From positions 1,355,134-1,419,133 of the forward strand of contig CBDDBK010000002.1 of the NCBI GenBank assembly GCA_965225715.1: DNA of 64,000 bases, given 5' to 3'. The stretch's first letter is position 1. Each line of letters begins with the position of its first letter. This document shows, one piece after another, positions 27,460 through 34,429 of the stretch. The position numbers and the translations under genes are program-made. Below the pieces are notes generated by a model. That model was not told where the DNA came from. It was given only the letters and a program-made list of their open reading frames with translations, and searched no databases. The stretch is from CBDDBK01 sp965225715. GTDB taxonomy: Bacteria; Bacteroidota; Bacteroidia; Cytophagales; Flammeovirgaceae.

Positions 27460-28209
27460 TTATTTTGGGAAATCATTTCCAAATAGTGTTTCTCTACAGT
27501 ATTTGCCAAAGGTATCATCAGTCATGATTTTTAATTCTTGTAACTTATTTGAATCAAACCATTTGTAAATTTCAAATAATCTTGTAACTCCTTGACGATA
27601 AGAATCGATAGGTCCAAGTCGTTCTATCGCTAGAATTTCCATTTCAAAAGAGGGGAGTTTTGCCCATTTATTTATTTGTTTACATCGTTTCATCATTTTG
27701 ATTAATGGGACAAGCATTGGATTTTTTTTGTTTGCTTGGGTAAGATATTCTCTAAGCCTGTCTGGGTCTTCAATACATTTCCAAGCCTTTAAATCAGAGC
27801 TTGGAATCTTATAACATTTAACATCTGAAATATCATTTTCTAGTGCTGGTGTAAGCTCAAATTTGCAGTGTTTAAAATCAAGAACTACGCATGGTTTGTC
27901 TTGTCTAATTGCTGTATTGGAATACCTACTACGTAAATCCTTTTTTAACTTGTTGAAAACAGATTGAGGTGTTGGATTATCAGGTTCATGATATAGATAA
28001 TCCATGATGACGAAAATATCAACATCATTCATTGGTCTAATTATTGTCTTTCTTTTATATGAACCTGTTAGTATAGTATTCATGACATAGTCTAATTTTT
28101 GGAGTATATCCTGGCGCAAGTGTTTATGGGAATTAATCACTTTTTTTATCTCATTATCAGTTGGTTCAATAGCTTGTTTGAATGTTTCAAACTTGGTTTG
28201 TAGACTCAT
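27460..28209 (-). CDS. CD-NTase-like (SMODS) nucleotidyltransferase, CBASS sensor
   Basis: The protein has 249 residues. The nucleotidyltransferase signature GSYKRKT...MNDVDIFV is present, with Gly49-Ser50 and metal-binding Asp62 and Asp64. The third acidic position falls in VVLDFKHCKFELTPAL; Glu118 (FELTPAL) is the likely ligand, with Asp111 an alternative. Length is short for a CD-NTase (usually about 300 or more), and no extra C-terminal domain is seen. It is followed by a SLATT membrane gene, with no Cap2/Cap3 ubiquitin-like or HORMA/TRIP13 genes, so a minimal type I CBASS is the best reading. Substrate nucleotides cannot be told from sequence alone. Confidence 0.8.
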   Translation of the reverse strand: MSLQTKFETFKQAIEPTDNEIKKVINSHKHLRQDILQKLDYVMNTILTGSYKRKTIIRPMNDVDIFVIMDYLYHEPDNPTPQSVFNKLKKDLRSRYSNTAIRQDKPCVVLDFKHCKFELTPALENDISDVKCYKIPSSDLKAWKCIEDPDRLREYLTQANKKNPMLVPLIKMMKRCKQINKWAKLPSFEMEILAIERLGPIDSYRQGVTRLFEIYKWFDSNKLQELKIMTDDTFGKYCRETLFGNDFPK

Positions 28210-28444
28210 GTCTTCAATTTTTTATGCTGTAAGTTTAAATAATGTTTGTAAAAAACTATTTTTCAATGCAAATTTAAAATAACACAAAATTACCAAATCT
28301 AACCAAAAAAACGATGAAGAGCAACTCAAAAAAAGAGTTAGTTTTTCTTATAATAAAGTGCTACTTTTGCTGATTTGATGTAATTTTGATTCAAGTTTTT
28401 TATTTAAAAAGTTGATTATAATAGTTTTATAAATTTATAAAAAA

Positions 28445-28720
28445 TCATTCACAGTTCATTGTTTTAGAGACTTTCTGTTTCAATGTTTGTTGATTAGCCA
28501 ACTCATACAGATATTCCGGGGCGAAATCAGCCCCATTTGACCATTCAATTGTGTTGTAGGGAATTGTAAAAGTTTTAAAATAGGAAACAACTTTTAGGGC
28601 TTCAAATACTTTTCCTTTAAGTTCGTATTCAAGATTGACTATTTTATACTTGCCATTGTTGAAATGTAATTCCAACTCATAGCCTTTGATGTATTTTGCC
28701 TTGATAATTTCCAAAAACAT
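28445..28720 (-). CDS. DUF2442 family protein (paired with DUF4160)
   Basis: The protein has 91 residues with the DUF2442 pattern IIKAKYIKGYELELHFNNG ... NLEYELKGKVFEALK ... GADFAPEYLYELA. It starts 7 bp after the DUF4160 stop codon, so the two are surely co-transcribed. It is paralogous to the solitary protein at 7443-7706. Such pairs are widespread in cyanobacteria and Bacteroidota and are candidate toxin-antitoxin modules, without firm proof known to me. Confidence 0.85.
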   Translation of the reverse strand: MFLEIIKAKYIKGYELELHFNNGKYKIVNLEYELKGKVFEALKVVSYFKTFTIPYNTIEWSNGADFAPEYLYELANQQTLKQKVSKTMNCE

Positions 28721-28727
28721 AATTATA

Positions 28728-28985
28728 TTACTTTAGAGGTTCGATAGAATCTAATTTATCTCCTTTTTGAGCTTTTTGCCAAGATAGTGTTAATTCTTCG
28801 CTATGCAGTTCCAACCAGTCGAATATTAACTTTAAAGCTCTTTTAGGCATCTCACCTTTGACTATGCCTTCTTTTATTGAAATACTGATTTTGTATTCTC
28901 CATACCATGCATGAAAGTGAGGAGGTGCATGGTCTTTATAATTCATCAAAATTTTTATTCCGTAGAATCTGCTAATTTCTGGCAT
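28728..28985 (-). CDS. DUF4160 family protein
   Basis: The protein has 85 residues. The signature PEISRFYGIKILMNYKDHAPPHFHAWYG is the DUF4160 core, including the conserved HxPPHxHAxY motif. The C-terminus (LIFDWLELHSEELTLSWQKA) is helical, as in the family. It is first in a two-gene unit with DUF2442. The fixed pairing and small size suggest an interacting pair; the biochemical role is unknown. Confidence 0.88.
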   Translation of the reverse strand: MPEISRFYGIKILMNYKDHAPPHFHAWYGEYKISISIKEGIVKGEMPKRALKLIFDWLELHSEELTLSWQKAQKGDKLDSIEPLK

Positions 28986-29088
28986 TTTATATCAGTGATT
29001 TGTACAAATAAGATAGTTTGTTGAGCATATTTTAGGGGGAACTAGTTTATAAAATAACATAATGATAGTCATATTTTTTGTTTTTCTT

Positions 29089-29670
29089 CTAAAAATCAAA
29101 AATAGTTTTTAGTTCAAATTGAAGCCCTTCAAAAATAACGGATTGAACCTTGTTATCTTCTGTAAATGGCTTTAGGCCAATATATTTACCTTCTTTATTT
29201 AAAATATAAATAAATAAAGTTTTTTCATAAGGTTGAACAATCCAATATTCTTTTACGCCAACTTCTTCATAGATATTGAATTTATCATCAAGGTCTCTTT
29301 TTGAATTTCCCGGAGACACAATTTCTATAATTAAATCGGGAGCGCCATTTCCTCCGCGTTTATCTATTTTACTTTTATCGCAAAACACACATAAATCGGG
29401 TTGAACAACCGTGTAAGCCTTATTGCCTTTAGGAATAGGCAAGCGAACATCAAAAGGCGCATGGTACACCTCACAAGGGCTACCATGCAGTATGTTATCA
29501 AGTGCAACTATTAAATTTTTTGAGATTCTTTGATGCCTCGAACTTGGCGCTGCCATTTTGAAAACTTTGCCTTTGATAAGCTCCACACGCTCTTCAAATT
29601 TCCAAGATAAATAATCTGTGTAAGTATACAGCTTGTCAAGGTTCAGCTGATTGAATTGAGTAATTTCCAT
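29089..29670 (-). CDS. Uma2 family (DUF820) nuclease-like protein, copy 2
   Basis: The protein has 193 residues and closely parallels the 25963-26562 protein. The first ~45 residues differ by only a few substitutions (for example LKGKIFKM against IKGKVFKM). The core is APDLIIEIVSPGNSKRDLDDKF ... EYWIVQP. The central part diverges (LIVALDNILHGSPCEVYHAP), so the copies are not recent throughout. Just downstream, 29015-29033 repeats the 5' end of the alpha-2-macroglobulin gene, so the duplication once included that neighbour. Confidence 0.88.
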   Translation of the reverse strand: MEITQFNQLNLDKLYTYTDYLSWKFEERVELIKGKVFKMAAPSSRHQRISKNLIVALDNILHGSPCEVYHAPFDVRLPIPKGNKAYTVVQPDLCVFCDKSKIDKRGGNGAPDLIIEIVSPGNSKRDLDDKFNIYEEVGVKEYWIVQPYEKTLFIYILNKEGKYIGLKPFTEDNKVQSVIFEGLQFELKTIFDF

Positions 29671-29714
29671 GATGTTAAGTTTATGCTTTTTGTTAATTAC
29701 TAAATACTATTAAA

Positions 29715-30211
29715 GAAGTTGTTTACAAATTAATTTGGAAAAATAAAAAAACATGGGCAAATTTGTAAGTATTTAGCTTTTAAATAGTTATCTAAACAAA
29801 TTAAGCCCATGTCTATTGTAAAAACAATGATAACACAAAAAGATTTTCAGCCAAAAATTTTACCCCATATTCTGAGTATAAGGTTGTCTTCAAGAGGTAA
29901 AAAATCTAAAATTGGTTCTTATAAACTTTATTGTTATATGCTTTACAAAGCGAAATCAGGCTGTCAATGGAGAATGTTAGCTATTGAAAATAAGGAAATT
30001 ACATAGAATGGAGTGTATTCTACTTTTAGCAGATGGTCTAAGCATAATGTTTTTGAAAAGATTTTCAAGGCTTCTGTAGGCCATTTAAAAAGTGATCCTA
30101 TAGCTGGTCAATTATCTGAAATTAATTTAGATGGCACCCATAGTCTAGCTAAGAATGGTGCTGAAGCAGTAGCTTATCAGAGGCGTAAAAAAGGCAAAAC
30201 GACTAACTTAT
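29715..30211 (+). mobile_element. Right-truncated copy 2 of IS family A
   Basis: The left end GAAGTTGTTTACAA and the following 380 bp match the IS at 4821, including the 5' hairpin (arms 29751-29766 and 29796-29812). Similarity stops around 30211, after GACTAACTTATT. The right inverted repeat is absent, so this copy is immobile on its own. Confidence 0.85.
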
Positions 30212-30243
30212 TAGTGAAAATTAAATATAATTATAATTTTTGA
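29809..30243 (+). pseudogene. Truncated transposase of IS family A
   Basis: The reading frame starts MSIVKTMITQKDFQPKILPH and is interrupted by TAG at 30004, in place of a sense codon before NGVYSTFSRWSKHNVFEK. It continues in the same frame through LSEINLDGTHSLAKNGAEA. The C-terminal two catalytic residues are missing because the element is cut at about 30211, and the frame ends in unrelated sequence. Confidence 0.85.
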
Positions 30244-30334
30244 TTCCCTAATTTTTAGAAAATTTTAATAAAATAAAAAAAGCTTTAAAATAAAAATGTA
30301 TCTTGCTTTTCATAAATAATTTCATTTAATTGAG

Positions 30335-31132
30335 GTGATGGAAGAAACAGCAAGTTTAGAAATTAGAATAATTGGTCAAGCTGGCAATAAAGAATTAAAG
30401 CCGGTGCATTATGATATCAAAGAACTTAGCGCTTTGTTCAAAAGCGTGGGGAGCTTGTTGCGTCCTGACACTAAAAATCAAGAAACTATAATTTCATACC
30501 TTCTTCAAGAGGGTTCTGTCCGAAATACTTTTACAACTTCAAAAAAGCATATAGAAGCTATCCAAAAAATCCTTCTAACCCTATTTGCTCAAAAAACTAT
30601 TGATTTTTTATTAGAAAATGAAGAAAATGAAAAGATAGCTTTAGCTATTGAATCTCTTCAAGAAGAAGCCTATAAGAAAGAAAGAACTTTTGAGTTAAAA
30701 ACAAGTTTAGGAATTGATAAAGAGCTTGTTATATCTCCTAAAACAAATTATATAAGACCAGAATCTTACTGGTTCGATTCGGAATTTTATTTGTATGGCG
30801 AATTGCAAAACATTGGAGGGAAAAAAAAATGCAACATTCATATTGGAAGTGATGAATATGGAGATCTTATTGTACAAACTGATAAAACGACTATAGAGCA
30901 TTTAAAAGAGAATCTGTTGTACAAAACGATAGGCATTAGGGCAAGTGGAAAGGAAAATATAAAGGGTGAGTTTAAGAAAAATAGTTTAAAACTAATAGAA
31001 TTTTTGGATTACAATCCGACTTATGACCAAAATTATATCAATCAATGGATTGCCAAAGCAGGAAAACACTGGAAAGGTGTTGACCCTGAAAAATGGTTAT
31101 CTGAATTAAGAGGCGATTATGATGACTTATAG
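30335..31132 (+). CDS. Unrecognised protein upstream of and overlapping a PIN toxin; candidate antitoxin
   Basis: The protein has 265 residues, with a start at GTG 30335 or ATG 30338; GAGG is too close to serve both equally. No signal peptide or membrane segment is present. The N-terminus has SLEIRIIGQAGNKELKPVHY and a helical middle with many acidic residues; the C-terminus ends AGKHWKGVDPEKWLSELRGD. I do not recognise a DNA-binding or nuclease motif. It overlaps the PIN-domain gene by 14 bp, which implies translational coupling and a shared function. The natural guess is an antitoxin or a sensor that restrains the PIN nuclease, but it is much larger than usual antitoxins. Confidence 0.6.
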   Translation: MMEETASLEIRIIGQAGNKELKPVHYDIKELSALFKSVGSLLRPDTKNQETIISYLLQEGSVRNTFTTSKKHIEAIQKILLTLFAQKTIDFLLENEENEKIALAIESLQEEAYKKERTFELKTSLGIDKELVISPKTNYIRPESYWFDSEFYLYGELQNIGGKKKCNIHIGSDEYGDLIVQTDKTTIEHLKENLLYKTIGIRASGKENIKGEFKKNSLKLIEFLDYNPTYDQNYINQWIAKAGKHWKGVDPEKWLSELRGDYDDL

Positions 31133-31616
31133 TGTATTGTTAGACACCAGTTTTCTGATTCATTTTTTTAATAAAGATGCAAACTTGCACCAAAATGCGC
31201 AAGACTATTTTAAATATTTTCAAGACCACAGTATTAAGATTGTAGTTTCAGCAATTGCCGCATGGGAATATTGTGTGAAAGGCAAAATAGATGATATTAT
31301 CACGCCCCAGTTTCAATCCATTGATTTTAGAATGCGCCACGCAAAAGAAGCGGGTTTATTTACCAAAATACTTGAACATAAAAAAGAACTAAAAGAGCAC
31401 GAATTATGGGATAGAACATGCGTTAAGAATGATACCCTTTTATTTACCCAAGCGCATGTGAGCAAAAACATTAAATATTTTGTAACAGCAGATAAAAAAT
31501 GTCAAAAAAAATATACCATTTTGCAAAATAAAATCAAACTTGATTTTGAAATTTTAGATATTCATATATCCTACAACGTAAAATTTGATATTTCTAATTC
31601 TACAGACTTATTCTAA
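31119..31616 (+). CDS. PIN-domain ribonuclease, predicted toxin
   Basis: The protein has 165 residues. The acidic residues of a PIN nuclease are all visible: Asp9 in VLLDTSFLI, Glu50 in AIAAWEYC, Asp105 in VKNDTLLFTQA and Asp125 in FVTADKKC. Known role of the fold: Mg-dependent RNase, most often a VapC-like toxin. It overlaps the upstream 265-residue gene. Its stop codon overlaps the stop of the convergent methyltransferase gene by 4 bp. ATG 31119 and the next ATG at 31122 are both possible starts. Confidence 0.82.
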   Translation: MMTYSVLLDTSFLIHFFNKDANLHQNAQDYFKYFQDHSIKIVVSAIAAWEYCVKGKIDDIITPQFQSIDFRMRHAKEAGLFTKILEHKKELKEHELWDRTCVKNDTLLFTQAHVSKNIKYFVTADKKCQKKYTILQNKIKLDFEILDIHISYNVKFDISNSTDLF

Positions 31617-33133
31617 ACCTTCACCGCTCCATTAATATTCAAATCAAGCACTTCTAAGTTTTCTAAACCTTCTTTATCAATAACTTTAACGGCTATTTGG
31701 TGAGCACCAGCCTTAAATTTACAGTTCTGTTTACCTGTTTTGTCAAATAAGATTTGGGGATTAAAACCTTTATTTTCAAAGTATTTTAAATCCCATGTAA
31801 AGAATTCTATACCGCTTTCGCTTTGGGCTTCTGCTTGAAATTTAACTTCGCGCAAGCCTTTAGCATCTATGCCTAAATCTTCAAAAGTTAAATGCAGCTT
31901 GGGCTTTTGAGCTATGGGCACAATATCAGAAACAGAAAGCAATTCGATGCGTATATTTTCTTTATTTTTTAGACGAGCAACTTCTTGAATAGCACCTTTT
32001 CCAAAACTAAAAGCAATGATATAGCCGATAGGTTTTTCAGATTCGATATTTTGGTCATAGTGTTTTTTATCAAAACGCCGAACAGCAGATACAAAATTAT
32101 CGATAACATTTCTACCGATAGTATCGCTTCGCTTGACTTGAATAGGGGTATTTGTTTTTGTTTTTCCATCAATACCATAATCGTTTCGTTGTTTAACATT
32201 GGGAATAGCATTAAATTGTTCAATTATCCATGTTTCAAACTCAAAAGCAGGTTTATTACGCAAAATATCGTAATCGTATTTATGCAGCTGAACGGCAAAA
32301 GGTTTCGAATATAAATTGGCGTTTTTTTGTAGCCGTAATTCAGTTACTTTTATGGCTTGTACAGATTGGTCTATACCTATCCATTGACGGTTTAGTTTTT
32401 CGGCAACAGCTAGGGTTGTTCCGCCTCCGACAAAAGGGTCTAAAATAATGTCGCCCTCGTTGGAACTGGCTTTAATAATGCGTTCTAAAAGTTTTTCGGG
32501 TTTTTGAGTAGGGTAGCCGATGCGCTCATGTTTAGATATTTGCCCACCTGCATGAATATCATACCACCAATCAAAAGGAATTTTCCCTTGAAGATATTGA
32601 GTAAATTCTTTACCTTTAAATTTAATACCTTTCTTTTTAGTTTCTGCATATTTTCTACGTTTTAAAGTAGTTTCGTCATAAGGTATTAAAATAGATTCTT
32701 TATTAAAAATGTATGTATTACTTTTAGAATAGCTATAAATGGTATCGTGTTTTTTTGGAAAATTTTTGCTCACATTTGATGGTCCATTATAACACCATAT
32801 AATTTCTCCTCTAAGATTCTTTATCCCAAAAATTTTATCTAAAATATCAACTCGGATATAGGCGTTGGCATGCCAATCACAATGTAAATATAATGATCCT
32901 GTGGGTTTTAAAAGTCTGTACAGCTCTTCTATACGTTCTTTAAGCCACGCGATATAATGGTCTATTCCTCCAGACCAGCGGTCTTTAAAAGATCGAATTT
33001 CACCCTCATCGCCCCAAATAACTTCATAATTACGGTTACTAAAAAAAGGCGGATCCAAATAAATTAAATCTATAGATTCGCTGTCTATTTTTTTTAAAAT
33101 CTCTAAATTGTCTCCAAGGATGAGTTGATTCAT
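31613..33133 (-). CDS. DNA methyltransferase fused to a Mrr-like restriction nuclease domain
   Basis: The protein has 506 residues. Residues 1-270 are a beta-class N6-adenine/N4-cytosine methyltransferase: catalytic DPPF at 27-30 and SAM-binding DPFVGGGTT at 232-240, so catalytic motif IV precedes motif I. Residues about 285-400 look like a PD-(D/E)xK nuclease of the Mrr kind: EFETWIIEQFN, then YGIDGK (Asp322) and IQVKRS (Gln332, Lys334). The last ~75 residues, with FDKTGKQNCKFKAGAHQIAV, resemble a small beta-sandwich. The fusion suggests a single-chain restriction-modification enzyme. Recognition sequence and subtype cannot be read from sequence. Confidence 0.85.
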   Translation of the reverse strand: MNQLILGDNLEILKKIDSESIDLIYLDPPFFSNRNYEVIWGDEGEIRSFKDRWSGGIDHYIAWLKERIEELYRLLKPTGSLYLHCDWHANAYIRVDILDKIFGIKNLRGEIIWCYNGPSNVSKNFPKKHDTIYSYSKSNTYIFNKESILIPYDETTLKRRKYAETKKKGIKFKGKEFTQYLQGKIPFDWWYDIHAGGQISKHERIGYPTQKPEKLLERIIKASSNEGDIILDPFVGGGTTLAVAEKLNRQWIGIDQSVQAIKVTELRLQKNANLYSKPFAVQLHKYDYDILRNKPAFEFETWIIEQFNAIPNVKQRNDYGIDGKTKTNTPIQVKRSDTIGRNVIDNFVSAVRRFDKKHYDQNIESEKPIGYIIAFSFGKGAIQEVARLKNKENIRIELLSVSDIVPIAQKPKLHLTFEDLGIDAKGLREVKFQAEAQSESGIEFFTWDLKYFENKGFNPQILFDKTGKQNCKFKAGAHQIAVKVIDKEGLENLEVLDLNINGAVKV

Positions 33134-33170
33134 GAAAAGTTGCTACTTTTTAAATAATTTATCTCAGCCA

Positions 33171-33268
33171 AATAGTCAGTCTGTTTGAAAAAAAGATTTT
33201 TGGAGGTTTTAAGCCTGTTAATATTGAAAATGAATGCTTCCAAGATAAAAATAGCATTCTTATAAAAT
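33171..33268 (+). repeat. Dispersed intergenic repeat (MITE/REP-like), copy d
   Basis: It runs ATAGTCAGTCTG ... GAAAAAAAGATTTTTGGAGG ... TTAATATTGAAAATGAATGC ... AAATAGCATTCTTATAA. It fills the gap between the methyltransferase start and the J-domain stop. Confidence 0.65.
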
Positions 33269-33807
33269 CAAAAATTCTTTTTTTTTGGCTTATCTATATT
33301 TTGAAAATAAGCATAAGCTTCATTTAATTTTAAGGAAACTGCTTGGGCAATTTTATGTTTTTCAGGGTCATTAGCATATTTATCGGGGTGGTATATTTTT
33401 ATCAATCTTCGATAAGACTTTTTAATTTCGTCAAAAGAAGCACTTGTATGTATTTCCAAAACCTCGTAGTATTCTTTCTTTTGACTCGATGTTTTATATG
33501 TGAATGTTTCGCTAGAATAAGAGCCGCTTTCCCACCGGGCTTGTTCTTCTTCCATACGTTTTAATTCTTCTTCTATATTGTCCAAACGACTTTTATATTT
33601 GCTAAATATATTGTCTACTGTGGCATTCAAATCTTTGAAAATACTATCCAATCTATTGTTCAGACCATCTAAAGAAGTATCTTCAAATAAATTATCTCTT
33701 TTTTTTTCTTCCAAGTGTTCTAAAGAAGTCTCTTTTTCTTTTGAAGATAATGCGTTTGCTTCTGAAGATAAAATATTTTTTAAACGACCAAAAAAACTAT
33801 CCGACAT
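33268..33807 (-). CDS. J-domain (DnaJ-like) protein
   Basis: The protein has 179 residues. The C-terminal part (about 112-170) is a J domain, YYEVLEIHTSASFDEIKKSY ... HPDKYANDPEKH, with the HPD motif at 140-142 that stimulates Hsp70 ATPase. The first 100 residues are charged and helical (NRLDSIFKDLNATVDNIFSK ... LDNIEEELKRMEEEQARW), probably a coiled coil. There are no Gly/Phe or zinc-finger regions, so this is a type III J protein, probably targeting DnaK to a specific client. The client is unknown. Dispersed intergenic repeats lie on both sides of the gene. Confidence 0.88.
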   Translation of the reverse strand: MSDSFFGRLKNILSSEANALSSKEKETSLEHLEEKKRDNLFEDTSLDGLNNRLDSIFKDLNATVDNIFSKYKSRLDNIEEELKRMEEEQARWESGSYSSETFTYKTSSQKKEYYEVLEIHTSASFDEIKKSYRRLIKIYHPDKYANDPEKHKIAQAVSLKLNEAYAYFQNIDKPKKKNF

Positions 33808-33856
33808 AGTGTAAATAAAAATAATTAAATTATAATATATTAAAGAAAGTCCCCTG

Positions 33857-33934
33857 TTATAGCCTTGCTATTAAAAAAAGGAAATCATGTTTTTTTACTG
33901 TCAACGACTTCAATACCTAAAAAATCCATTTTCT
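33857..33934 (-). repeat. Dispersed intergenic repeat (MITE/REP-like), copy e
   Basis: Read on the reverse strand it goes AAATGGATTTTTTAGGTATTG ... GTTGACAGTAAAAAAACATG ... AATAGCAAGGCTATAA, the same variant as copy a at 7205-7289. Confidence 0.6.
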
Positions 33935-34429
33935 ATTTCAGATGATTACAAATCAATAGTTTAAGTTTACTTGACTGTTCTAAATTCTTAAAAACGAATA
34001 GAAATCCATCTTTTTGAGAGGGGAAAGATAGATAATTAACAAAAAATGATATTTCTAACATCAATTTATTTTTTTAAGTTTCTTAAAAAAGCAGAATTTG
34101 GGGCTGTTTTTCAATTTTTTGCCTTCTCATCTATTTTTTTGAGTAACTTGCTTGAATAAGATTGTGCCAAGCACTCGCTTTGTCATATTGTCATAAAATT
34201 TGAAAGAGCGACCGTAATAGAATTCTGTCGTTTAAAGATATAAAATAAAACCAAATCACCACATGCTTTGCCCCGATACTTTATTACAATATTTGTCGGA
34301 GGTGGGCTTAAAAATTTAAGTATTAATTTCTAAATATTTGATATTATGAATAGTAAATTTTTTGTTTTCTTCTTCTCTATCTTCCTTTTTAAAATGAAAT
34401 ACTTGATTGAATTCAAATAACCAACAATT
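33935..34429. other. Intergenic region upstream of the caspase gene
   Basis: No gene is recognised in these 495 bp. A 24-codon open frame at 34346-34420 (MNSKFFVFFFSIFLF...) sits directly before the caspase gene but has no independent support. Promoter elements for the caspase gene are expected here but not identified. Confidence 0.4.
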
